From the NCBI GenBank assembly GCA_050262615.1, contig JBLNEL010000334.1, positions 1 to 10,528 on the forward strand: 10,528 nt of DNA, written 5' to 3'. The translations under genes were made by a program, and so were the position numbers. This DNA comes from JAUZPB01 sp050262615 (GTDB lineage: Bacteria; Bacteroidota; Ignavibacteria; Ignavibacteriales; SURF-24). Under the pieces are notes generated by a model, which was given only the letters and a program-made list of their open reading frames with translations, did not search any database and was not told where the DNA came from. Below, piece after piece: positions 1 to 6,885 of the stretch. Position 1 is the stretch's first letter. Every line of letters begins with the position of its first letter.

Positions 1-1
1 A

Positions 2-61
2 CCAAAGAAAACAATCACCAAAGAGATCAAACCTAAAGAAACCGAAAGCCAAAGAAACTAA
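2..61 (+). CDS. Possible C-terminal fragment of an upstream gene
   Basis: Frame 2 is open from the left edge to a TAA at 59-61 and would encode a Lys/Glu/Thr-rich tail, PKKTITKEIKPKETESQRN. A charged, low-complexity C-terminus of this kind is common, and the stretch is purine-rich like a coding strand. Frame 3 is also open, to a TGA at 63-65, and likewise Lys-rich, so the choice of frame is not secure. Only about 20 codons are visible and no function can be given. The alternative is that this is simply A-rich non-coding DNA. Confidence 0.3.
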   Translation, partial: PKKTITKEIKPKETESQRN

Positions 62-335
62 ATGATAAAAAACAAAGATCTTATAACGTTAATTATATTA
101 GGAAAAATTGAATGGAAGTCAATGCAGACGAATATACACTTATACGGACTTTATATCTTTTTATAAAATAAAATATTCTATCTGGAACCTGAAAGGAAAT
201 GGGAAGTATAACAATGTAGATTTAATGATATTGCTAATTCCATTCTGTAATCAGTTTACTTGAAAAATTTTCTTAATGCGGATTTTCAATAACTAAGCAG
301 GTGTTTCAATTACCAGAAACAGTATATCATATTCA
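62..335. other. AT-rich intergenic region, no gene recognised
   Basis: This stretch lies between the possible gene end at 61 and the lipoprotein start at 336. It is very AT-rich and stops are frequent in all frames. The longest plus-strand ORF is a 34-codon one (62-166) with no ribosome binding site or familiar sequence. TTTTATAAAA (159-168) is a perfect 10-base palindrome, but such sequences arise easily by chance here. The promoter of the three-gene cluster at 336-2442 should lie in this region. I could not find a convincing -35/-10 pair or a TTTG/TAnnTTTG pair. Confidence 0.5.
302..321 (+). repeat. Short inverted repeat just upstream of the first lipoprotein gene
   Basis: TGTTTC (302-307) and GAAACA (316-321) form a perfect 6-base inverted repeat with an 8-base spacer, ending 14 bases before the ATG at 336. 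It could be a small mRNA hairpin near the translation start or an operator. A 6-base stem may also be coincidence in AT-rich DNA. Confidence 0.25.
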
Positions 336-815
336 ATGAAATCTTCCAAACTATACTACTATTTACTTTTTTTATCAGCAATTATTTTATGCAGCTGCAG
401 TAGGCCCGAACCATTTAAGAGTAAAGCCGATCTTAACGGCATATGGAAAGGGAAAACATTCCTTATTATTACTCCTTCTCGCATGCAGGCAGATGTTGTC
501 ATGCGCAAATATGGGAGTGCATATCTTAGAATAGAAAACGATAGCAGCTTTGATTATAAACTTGATATAGGCCATGATGTTATTTTAGAAAAAAACGTCT
601 TAGGTAATACTGCATCGAAAGTTTTGTTAAAAGCAGGATACACAGCTTTCCGAAGTGGAAAATATATTGCAGGAGATTCTTCAATTGTACTGTACGATCA
701 CAATAAGAAAATATTATCTGAGGAGATGTTTCATTTTGAAGGAAGGAATTTAGTTACCCGTCACTTGGATAATGATAAAAACATTTGGCTGATAACCTGG
801 GAAAAAGAAATCTAA
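336..815 (+). CDS. Small predicted lipoprotein, lipocalin-like in style
   Basis: This 159-residue protein begins with a lipoprotein signal: Lys5, then a hydrophobic stretch (residues 6-18) and a lipobox LCSC with the candidate lipidated Cys at 21. The mature part starts with a short linker, followed by an LNGIWKG segment (33-39) and alternating hydrophobic/polar strands with many Gly-Asp and Asn-Asp turns. A GxW start followed by strands resembles small lipocalin-like beta-barrel lipoproteins, but that is only a resemblance and I cannot name a family. The ATG at 336 is kept because it gives an intact lipid signal, although no strong Shine-Dalgarno sequence precedes it. It is the first of three plus-strand genes with short gaps, two or possibly all three of which encode lipoproteins, so co-transcription is likely. 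Expected location is the periplasmic side of the inner membrane or the outer membrane. Confidence 0.75.
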   Translation: MKSSKLYYYLLFLSAIILCSCSRPEPFKSKADLNGIWKGKTFLIITPSRMQADVVMRKYGSAYLRIENDSSFDYKLDIGHDVILEKNVLGNTASKVLLKAGYTAFRSGKYIAGDSSIVLYDHNKKILSEEMFHFEGRNLVTRHLDNDKNIWLITWEKEI

Positions 816-832
816 TTTACATTATATTCACA

Positions 833-837
833 AGAGG
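833..837 (+). promoter_or_regulatory. Ribosome binding site AGAGG for the gene starting at 845
   Basis: AGAGG lies 7 bases before the ATG at 845. Together with the lipoprotein signal that begins exactly at that ATG, it decides the start. An in-frame ATG further upstream at 785 would overlap the preceding gene and place 20 extra residues before the signal peptide. Confidence 0.6.
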
Positions 838-844
838 CAAAATA

Positions 845-1606
845 ATGAAAAAAACTCTGGCTGCCTGTTCACTTCTATTTATCCTTTCATTAACTATTGG
901 ATGCAAGAAAGATGATAATTCAAATAATCCTCAAGACAAAGTAACTGTTAAAGGAGAAAATTACTTCCCACTCTCAGCAGGAATGACTATTAAGGCCAAA
1001 GTTACAGGCACAATGTCCGCATATGATTCAACAGGAAAGCTAGTTTACTCAGAAGGTTTCAATGATCAGGTGTTCAGCGCATTGATAGGAAACCAAACAC
1101 AATTTGAACAAAAAAATGTTTTTCCATTGCTGGGTTATGACAATAAAAAGCAGGAATATGTTTTAGCTGGTTACTTTTTTAATAATGGGGGAGAAATAAT
1201 CGGATTAAACCAATTGTTAAGTGATCCGGATGCAGTTCTTCTGCCTAAGGAAATATCTGTTGGGCAGGAATGGAAGATCAGTAACTTAAGATTAAATTCA
1301 CCTGCTTTACATATAAAGCTAATAGAAATACTTGATAACTATACAGATTCACAAAGCAGAAAGTATACCGATGTTATTAATCTTTCGATTTCCTCCTCAG
1401 ATTCCAGCAGTACTTATAGCCAGGGCAGTTACAGATTATCGCAGGAAAACCTTACTGCAAATCTTTACTTAGCCAAAGGGAAAGGAATTATAGAACTAAA
1501 GCTGAATGATACAGCAGTATCAAAATATTCATACAATTACTCGGGAGTTAACCAGACCAGTTATACAAAGATAGTTTCAACAGGTGTTGGAACAGTAGTA
1601 GATTAA
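845..1606 (+). CDS. Predicted lipoprotein of about 253 residues, possible TapB/DUF3108-like fold
   Basis: The start is taken at 845, where an AGAGG site sits 7 bases upstream and the protein opens with a clear lipid signal: KK, a hydrophobic core (5-16), then TIGC with Cys20, followed by KKDD. Thr at -3 is a mild deviation from the usual Leu/Val/Ile. After a Ser/Asn-rich linker the mature domain contains YFPLSAG (40-46), VGQEW (139-143), YTDVINLSIS (174-183) and YLAKGKGIIELKL (208-220). This order (a Y-F-P-L entry strand, a G-x-x-W turn, and a late Y-x-A-x-G-x-G-I motif) is typical of secreted beta-rich proteins grouped near TapB/DUF3108, which I offer as inference. No catalytic residues are apparent. 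It lies 29 bases after one lipoprotein gene and 38 before the glycosidase gene, probably in one transcript. Confidence 0.75.
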   Translation: MKKTLAACSLLFILSLTIGCKKDDNSNNPQDKVTVKGENYFPLSAGMTIKAKVTGTMSAYDSTGKLVYSEGFNDQVFSALIGNQTQFEQKNVFPLLGYDNKKQEYVLAGYFFNNGGEIIGLNQLLSDPDAVLLPKEISVGQEWKISNLRLNSPALHIKLIEILDNYTDSQSRKYTDVINLSISSSDSSSTYSQGSYRLSQENLTANLYLAKGKGIIELKLNDTAVSKYSYNYSGVNQTSYTKIVSTGVGTVVD

Positions 1607-1644
1607 ACTGATCTTTTGTATATTAAAATCAAAATCCAGATTAT

Positions 1645-2442
1645 ATGAAAATTCTGTTTAGATTACTTATTCTATCTTTATCGTTTCTGTTTATAGTATG
1701 TAAAACAGATAATAGTAAAAATCCTGTATCTGCAGATACGAGTAAAACCAAAGGAATAGTCCCGGATGAGATAATTACTGACGGAAATATTACCGTCAGT
1801 AATTACCTGAAAGACTATCGATTAAAGATCATCTCAATTCCTGATACAGTTTATTACCTCTATGTACCCTTAAATGCCAATACAGTTAAGGTAACTGGTG
1901 AGGAAGGCAATTGGCGGTATTTAATTAACTCATCTTTTTTTTCGGGTCCCCGGAACAATGCAAAACATGCCGGGTGGCTTAGGATTAATGGTAAGACCTA
2001 TGAGCAAATCTTAGTAGATAGACAATTAACCCACGTAGTAAGCATTAACAAATCATTTGACCGTATAAATTTTTGTGATTATAAGGAATTTGTTTCGGAT
2101 ATTGATAACAATTACCTGGAGTTTCAGACAGGTCCTCTTGTTATTGAAAACAATAAACTGGCTGAAGATTATATAAACTCATCCATTAACGGCTTAAGAA
2201 CTGCACCAAGGACATTACTTGCTAGTTTGGATAACAGGCAAATGTTCTTTGTCATATGTGAAAGTTACACTGATCTTATCAGGTTAGGTAATTATCTTTT
2301 GAAATTATCTGTCTTTATGGGAAAAAAGCTGGATGTAGTTAACCTTGATGGAGGACCATCGACAGCACTTTACTGCAGGCATTACAGCCGGATAAACTAT
2401 AATACAGATGCTGCGCTTCCATTTTTATTGGGGGTTCATTGA
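1645..2442 (+). CDS. Phosphodiester glycosidase family protein (NAGPA / DUF2233 domain), exported
   Basis: This 265-residue protein has an N-terminal hydrophobic segment (3-18) and a domain that matches the NAGPA/phosphodiester glycosidase family (PF09992). The family motifs appear in order: NSSFFSG (95-101, cf. the usual NGGFF), QTGPLVIEN (161-169), RTAPRTLLA (185-193, the strand carrying the conserved Arg), and NLDGGPST (233-240), near the C-terminus where the family ends. The vertebrate member removes GlcNAc from GlcNAc-phospho-mannose; bacterial members are thought to cleave sugar-phosphodiester bonds in envelope or exopolysaccharide material, but the substrate here is unknown. Cys19 follows the hydrophobic core as in a lipoprotein, yet Val at -1 breaks the lipobox, so it may be a membrane-anchored or conventionally secreted protein. 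It is the third gene of a lipoprotein cluster and ends 2 bases before a convergent gene. Confidence 0.85.
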   Translation: MKILFRLLILSLSFLFIVCKTDNSKNPVSADTSKTKGIVPDEIITDGNITVSNYLKDYRLKIISIPDTVYYLYVPLNANTVKVTGEEGNWRYLINSSFFSGPRNNAKHAGWLRINGKTYEQILVDRQLTHVVSINKSFDRINFCDYKEFVSDIDNNYLEFQTGPLVIENNKLAEDYINSSINGLRTAPRTLLASLDNRQMFFVICESYTDLIRLGNYLLKLSVFMGKKLDVVNLDGGPSTALYCRHYSRINYNTDAALPFLLGVH

Positions 2443-2444
2443 GT

Positions 2445-3326
2445 TTAGTCTTTAAGAATAAGGATTGCTCCAATTACAATAATAGTAACGGCGATACCTT
2501 TTCTTAAAAGATTTGTATCCTTAAATAATCTGCCGCCAATTAGACTTGCCCAGAAGACTGAAGTGCGTTTAATTGCCAGTACAAGAGCCACAGGCGCCAT
2601 GCTGACTGCAAGGACCTGAGTGTATCTATAGCCTATTGTTAAAACAGATGTTAATAATATAAGGCCCAGATCTTTATAAGGAATCTTTCTGAGATCTGTT
2701 AAACTGCTTTTTTTATTGAAAATATAAATTACATAAAAGATCACAGCGAAAAATAAATGCTGGAAAGCAATTAGTGCAACCGGCGGGAGGCTGTACTTTT
2801 TCAGCAGTAGTTTATCTAAAATGGATGATGCTGTAAAGAGCATTAATGCCATCAGAATATAATGATGGGATTTTGATTTAATAAATACCTGGAAAGTTGA
2901 AAGCAGATCCTTATTGTTTTTGCTTTCAATAATATATGTCCCTGCTATAAAAAGAGCAAGTCCTGCAGCTTCAACAAGTGTTATCTTGTCTCCAATAAAA
3001 ATAAAAGCAAATACTGCCACAAATCCAGGCGTCAGTGCTAAAAGTGGAAGGGCATTGCTTATCTGAAGATTTTTTAGTGTAAGCATTACACACAGAAAAG
3101 CCAGAACACCGATTATAGACTTCACAAATAATATCTCAAGGCTTAGAGACGACACTGTATTATAGTCTATAAAGAAAAACATTGGAATTGATAACAACAG
3201 GTTTACAACAGACAAAACAAATGAAAATTCCAATGCACTAATATTAAATAACACCTTCTTTTGTGTTATTGCTGAAAATGCTGAAAGAAAAGCTGATACC
3301 AAGGCAATTAAAAACCAGACAATCAT
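2445..3326 (-). CDS. EamA/DMT-superfamily inner-membrane transporter
   Basis: The 293-residue protein is almost entirely hydrophobic segments, consistent with ten membrane helices arranged as two EamA repeats (about 1-135 and 155-292). Typical signatures end both halves. In the first, DKITLVEAAGLALFIAGTYI (113-132) is the family's 'E..G..LI..G' helix. In the second, AIKRTSVFWASLIGG (251-265) is followed by LLRKGIAVTIIVIGAILI (273-290). Length is normal for the family. DMT proteins move metabolites, amino acids or vitamins across the inner membrane; the substrate cannot be read here. AAAGG (complement of 3332-3336) sits 5 bases before the ATG and supports this start. It lies 49 bases downstream of a TonB-dependent receptor gene with no visible hairpin between them, so the pair may be co-transcribed. 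The gene runs convergent to the glycosidase gene. Confidence 0.88.
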   Translation of the reverse strand: MIVWFLIALVSAFLSAFSAITQKKVLFNISALEFSFVLSVVNLLLSIPMFFFIDYNTVSSLSLEILFVKSIIGVLAFLCVMLTLKNLQISNALPLLALTPGFVAVFAFIFIGDKITLVEAAGLALFIAGTYIIESKNNKDLLSTFQVFIKSKSHHYILMALMLFTASSILDKLLLKKYSLPPVALIAFQHLFFAVIFYVIYIFNKKSSLTDLRKIPYKDLGLILLTSVLTIGYRYTQVLAVSMAPVALVLAIKRTSVFWASLIGGRLFKDTNLLRKGIAVTIIVIGAILILKD

Positions 3327-3375
3327 AATATCCTTTTATTTTGCAGGGCTTATTTTACATTTATTAGTTCAATAT

Positions 3376-5526
3376 TTACCAGGAAATGTTAGTTTTTATA
3401 AATAAATTTCTTCCCGGTTCGCTTGTTATAAATCCTCTGTTTGTTGAGAGGTGATTTCTGTATTCTTTATTAAAAATATTTTCCACACCGCCTGTAACTC
3501 TGAGGTTGACTGCGCCAATTCTAACTGGACTGGAGGAAAAGTTCATATTGAAATTGATATATCCCGGAGTTTGTAATTCTCCAGGGGCTATCTTATCTTG
3601 TCTTAAAAAGAAAGCAGCAGAAAAATCTGCCTCCAGAATATTCCACAAGTCAAGTTTTAATCCGGAAACTCCATTTAACGGCGGTATCTGCGGCAGGTCA
3701 TAATTATCTTTAAGGTTTCTTCCCCTTACAAAAGATACCGAGCCATATAGGTTTAGTGATGGAGAAAAACTATAATCGGATTCCAGTTCAAAACCATAAA
3801 GGCTTGCCTTTCCGATATTTGTTTTTATAAATGCATTTCTTCCCTCATAAATGCCAGGAATTTCAGTAACCAGATCATTGAGATAATTATAAAATATACT
3901 TGTTCTGGTTTTTAAGGTGCTGTTATTTGTTCTAAGGCCAAGATCAAAGAAATATCCTTTTTCCGGCTTAAGCTGAGGATCACCTATTCTTAAAACGCTG
4001 CCCTGATCAATATACTGGTATCTTTCTTCAAGTGAAGGTGAACGGAATGAGCGCGCAGCGTTAAAAGAAATGCTGCTATTTGCAGTTAATGAATAAAGCA
4101 TACCGATGTTATAATTATAGGATGTATTCTGAGCTTTTCCTGCACGCCAGATGACTATTTGATTTGAGGGGGTGTTGTTTACTACTCCATCGTTAATTTC
4201 TGAGACTGGATTTTTTGTTTCGGAATTATTTATACTTATCAGGTCGAATCTTCCTCCAAGAATCAGTTTCAGTCTCTTCTCTATCAGGCTCAGCTCATCA
4301 TTTAGAAAAACACCAATACTTCCGTAGTCCGCATCAGGTAAAGGTTTTTCCACAATAGTTTTATATACAGTTTTAACAGTTGTTTTTGCATCAGGACCAA
4401 GGACTTCGATTTTTTGTGAATTAGTACGTCTGCCGTTATAAGATCTTTTCCAGTAGTCGAGTCCGGAGATCAGATAATGCGTTTCACCGAAAATGAAATC
4501 CGATTGTACCTGAAATCCGTAGCTGTCGTGCTTAGCTGTTGGATTTATTTCGAGCACACTGACTTTTCTAGCAGGTTGTCCATTGCCTGCAGGTATCATC
4601 TTTACCTGGTTTGGTATATTTTCAACGTCTCTTAGCATACTTTGATTAAAATACCTGGCAGAAAGTTTTCTTAATGAACTAGAGATATCCCGTATAACAT
4701 ATTCAGAGCTGAACATCTTTCTATTTTCTTCAGGGTAGCGGACTTTTGCTTCACCTGGAAAAACGGAATAGCCGCCAGGGATACCCACGTCAAAGGCATT
4801 AAACTGCTGATAAACCAGCCGCAGTTCCTGGGAGTCAAATGGCATTATATTAAACATTCCGCTGAAGCTATTATCTTTGTACTGGCTGTTATTAAGAGTT
4901 CCGCCGGGAGTTTTTGCATTTCCGGCTTTTCTATAAGAACCGGTAAGCTTAGCTGTCCACCATTGCTCACCGGCTGATAAATTAATTCCGCCAAGATAAT
5001 TATTATTTACAGAATTGTATCCGTTACTCAGACTTCCCTTCATGAAAAATTTATTAGAATAACTCTCCTTTTTTGAAATGATATTAACCACACCTCCGGT
5101 TGCACCGGTGCCGTAGAGAGTTGAAGCTGCACCTTTTATTACTTCAATTCTCTCTATATCGTTGATATCGAACATGGACAATCTTGCGCTTATATCTGTT
5201 GCTGTTTCAATTCTGTTGCCGTCGATAAGAGTAACGATATTTGAACGGCTTAAGCCCCTGATATTAACCTCAGTTCCCCAGATACCATCACGAAGTAAAG
5301 ATATTCCGGGTTCGGTTCTTAGTAATTCTGACACTGACTGAGACGTACTCGGGTCAATCTTCTCAAGGCTTAAAATTGCAGCAGAATAGGGGAGTTCGTT
5401 AATATTTCTTTGATACCTGCTGGTTGTGACAATAACACTATCGAGTACAACGGTTGGTAATTCAACATCCTGAGAGTAAGCATAGTGTGAAAGGAGAAAA
5501 AACAAGAAAAATAAGGATTTTTTCAT
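3376..5526 (-). CDS. TonB-dependent outer-membrane receptor, substrate unknown
   Basis: This full-length receptor (716 residues) has a signal peptide (about 1-18), a TonB-box-like segment DSVIVTTSR (29-37), and a plug domain (about 43-150) with the diagnostic ERIEVIKGAASTLYGTGATG (125-144) and IDGNRI (101-106). A 22-strand-type barrel follows. Barrel landmarks include FRSPSLEERY (494-503), GDPQLKPEKG (515-524) and the C-terminal block GVENIFNKEYRNHLS (680-694) with SEPGRNLFI (702-710). The last residue is Trp, an aromatic end as expected for outer-membrane assembly. The FRSP / GDPQL pair resembles the FRAP / NPDL region described for haem receptors, but similar sequences occur in many siderophore, B12 and metal receptors, so no ligand is assigned. 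No siderophore, haem or cobalamin genes are nearby and I found no cobalamin-riboswitch box upstream. No Shine-Dalgarno sequence precedes the ATG, but the signal peptide fixes the start. An EamA transporter gene follows after 49 bases. Confidence 0.93.
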   Translation of the reverse strand: MKKSLFFLFFLLSHYAYSQDVELPTVVLDSVIVTTSRYQRNINELPYSAAILSLEKIDPSTSQSVSELLRTEPGISLLRDGIWGTEVNIRGLSRSNIVTLIDGNRIETATDISARLSMFDINDIERIEVIKGAASTLYGTGATGGVVNIISKKESYSNKFFMKGSLSNGYNSVNNNYLGGINLSAGEQWWTAKLTGSYRKAGNAKTPGGTLNNSQYKDNSFSGMFNIMPFDSQELRLVYQQFNAFDVGIPGGYSVFPGEAKVRYPEENRKMFSSEYVIRDISSSLRKLSARYFNQSMLRDVENIPNQVKMIPAGNGQPARKVSVLEINPTAKHDSYGFQVQSDFIFGETHYLISGLDYWKRSYNGRRTNSQKIEVLGPDAKTTVKTVYKTIVEKPLPDADYGSIGVFLNDELSLIEKRLKLILGGRFDLISINNSETKNPVSEINDGVVNNTPSNQIVIWRAGKAQNTSYNYNIGMLYSLTANSSISFNAARSFRSPSLEERYQYIDQGSVLRIGDPQLKPEKGYFFDLGLRTNNSTLKTRTSIFYNYLNDLVTEIPGIYEGRNAFIKTNIGKASLYGFELESDYSFSPSLNLYGSVSFVRGRNLKDNYDLPQIPPLNGVSGLKLDLWNILEADFSAAFFLRQDKIAPGELQTPGYINFNMNFSSSPVRIGAVNLRVTGGVENIFNKEYRNHLSTNRGFITSEPGRNLFIKTNISW

Positions 5527-5743
5527 TTTGTATCTGTCAAATAGTTTACAATGCTATATTCATGCAGAATTCCGCAAAGCAGAAAGTAATTCAATCAATT
5601 GCAAATGCTGATTCAGGAAATCTGCAGTACAAAATTACTTAAATTCCATAAGAGATGGTAATTATTGTCTTTGTATCTATTTCTTATCCAGGGAAGTGTC
5701 ATTAAGAATATATTTACCCACTAAAAGAAATAGCAGCAATTTA
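5527..5743. other. Intergenic region upstream of the TonB receptor gene
   Basis: This 217-base region separates the hydrolase stop from the receptor start, both on the minus strand, and should contain the receptor promoter. No Fur-box, cobalamin box or convincing promoter pair was found by eye. It holds two spaced inverted repeats: AAGTAATT (5584-5591) with AATTACTT (5633-5640), and CTATTTCTT (5677-5685) with AAGAAATAG (5725-5733). A plus-strand ORF that crosses part of it is only a shadow overlapping the start of the receptor gene. Confidence 0.5.
5677..5733 (-). repeat. Perfect 9-base inverted repeat downstream of the hydrolase gene
   Basis: CTATTTCTT (5677-5685) and AAGAAATAG (5725-5733) are exact reverse complements with a 39-base spacer. 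The right arm begins 10 bases past the hydrolase stop codon in the direction of transcription. It could form an AT-rich stem at the transcript's 3' end, but it lacks a GC-rich stem and a clean U-run, so it is not called a terminator. Confidence 0.3.
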
Positions 5744-6679
5744 TTACTGACTGGTATGAGTTACAATTGCACTAATGATTTTATCCCATTCAGGCAATGG
5801 AATTTCATGTCCGATGCCTTCTAAAGTAAGTAATTTCGCACCGGGAATAGATTTTATCAACGCTTCTGCATGTTTAAATGGAAGAACAGGATCTTCAGTT
5901 CCATGGATTACAAGTGTGGGAACTGTTATTTCCTTTTCCTTACCATAAAAAGATTCGCCGCCCTTTAAGAGTGAGTGGTTAAACATGCTTAAAAGGTTCC
6001 TTGCTCTGTTTGCTTCATTTTCAGCAAGTTTATATGCGCGATTTTTATCAAACGGATGTTTGGATCCTTTAAGTAGCTGCCAGCCGTTAACCATATATTC
6101 TATAACAGAGTGTTTATCAGACCAGTTTACAGTTGCACCTGAAGAATGATAGTCCAGAATTTTCTTATCTATCGGCGGCAGATCAGGTCTGTCGTCCCAA
6201 ACACTCGATGAAATCAGAGTAATTGTCAGTGCTCTTTCCGGGTTTCTTAAAGCCACAAGCTGAGCAATCATACCACCTAAAGACATCCCGGCCAGATTAG
6301 CTTGTTTTATATTATAATAATCAAGAACTCTGAGTGCATCATCAGCCATATCCAAAACGTCATAAACTGGTTGGCCAGGCGCATATGCAGTTGAACGGCC
6401 GACATCGCGGTTATCGAATCTGATAACAAATCGGCCGCTGTCAGCCAGTCTTTGACAAAATTCTTCATCCCACCAAACCATTGAAGCCGTAGCTCCCATT
6501 ATTAATAGAATGGCAGGATCTTTTGGATTGCCGAAGCTTTCAGCGCAGATCTCAACACTGTCGGTCTTTATAATTATTTCTTTACTTTCCATCTTTCCCT
6601 TTTTGTTACTTTGTGCAAAACACTGAGACCCAAAAATAAATGATACAATTATTATAAATATTAAAATTAAAGGTTTCAT
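5744..6679 (-). CDS. Secreted alpha/beta hydrolase, RdmC/aclacinomycin-esterase-like
   Basis: The 311-residue protein carries a cleavable signal peptide (residues 1-22, cleavage likely after CFA before QS). A complete alpha/beta-hydrolase domain follows: oxyanion region LLIMGATASMVWW (58-70), then FVIRFDNRDVGRST (84-97), nucleophile elbow GMSLGG (Ser133), acid residue in HGTEDPVLP (Asp263) and catalytic His in GIGHE (His291). The NRDVGRS segment and the DMADDALRVLD helix (110-120) are typical of the RdmC-like esterase group. An ester or lactone substrate is expected, but nothing identifies it. Most similar proteins lack a signal and begin near MESKEII, which corresponds to Met30 here; a purine-rich AGGGA lies just before that codon, so a second, cytoplasmic product is conceivable. 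The signal-bearing start at 6679 is preferred. Neighbouring genes do not explain its role. Confidence 0.9.
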   Translation of the reverse strand: MKPLILIFIIIVSFIFGSQCFAQSNKKGKMESKEIIIKTDSVEICAESFGNPKDPAILLIMGATASMVWWDEEFCQRLADSGRFVIRFDNRDVGRSTAYAPGQPVYDVLDMADDALRVLDYYNIKQANLAGMSLGGMIAQLVALRNPERALTITLISSSVWDDRPDLPPIDKKILDYHSSGATVNWSDKHSVIEYMVNGWQLLKGSKHPFDKNRAYKLAENEANRARNLLSMFNHSLLKGGESFYGKEKEITVPTLVIHGTEDPVLPFKHAEALIKSIPGAKLLTLEGIGHEIPLPEWDKIISAIVTHTSQ

Positions 6680-6746
6680 GGAATCTCAATATAACTGACT
6701 TCAATATTGAACATTTGCAGAAAAAATAATTAAAACCTACCGAAAA

Positions 6747-6841
6747 GTAAAGATAAGTATAAGCTGTAAAGATAAGTATAAGCTGTAAAGATAAGTAAAT
6801 TCAATAAAAACAAATAAATTCAGTAAAAGTAAGCAAAACCA
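6747..6841. repeat. Degenerate 19-base tandem repeat array, five copies
   Basis: Five consecutive 19-base units are in exact register at 6747, 6766, 6785, 6804 and 6823. Units 1 and 2 are identical (GTAAAGATAAGTATAAGCT). Unit 3 keeps the first 13 bases and then changes to AATTCA. Unit 4 (ATAAAAACAAATAAATTCA) shares the new end with unit 3, and unit 5 (GTAAAAGTAAGCAAAACCA) is more diverged. The plus strand is strongly purine-rich with C or T at fixed positions. The array lies between the DUF6766 gene and the hydrolase gene, both on the minus strand, so it sits in the likely 5' region of the hydrolase gene. There are no spacers, so it is not a CRISPR. It could be a slippage-made minisatellite or a cluster of protein-binding sites. 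Confidence 0.85.
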
Positions 6842-6885
6842 GAGATGCGGTTAGCTATTATCTTCCCGAATTAATATTCCATTTT

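Noticed and set aside
62..166. 34-codon plus-strand ORF beginning directly after the possible gene end
   Set aside because: It has no ribosome binding site and no recognisable pattern, and its length is expected by chance in this AT-rich region.
785..844. Upstream in-frame ATG for the second lipoprotein gene
   Set aside because: It would overlap the preceding gene and place 20 residues before the lipoprotein signal; AGAGG supports the ATG at 845.
3506..3703. Plus-strand ORF inside the receptor gene
   Set aside because: It is a shadow on the opposite strand of a well-supported receptor gene and resembles no known protein.
5527..5743. Cobalamin riboswitch before the receptor, which would point to BtuB
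   Set aside because: No B12-box-like sequence was found by eye on the relevant strand, and no cobalamin genes are nearby.
6747..6841. CRISPR array or plasmid iteron origin
   Set aside because: The units are directly contiguous with no spacers, and there is no cas or rep gene in the window.
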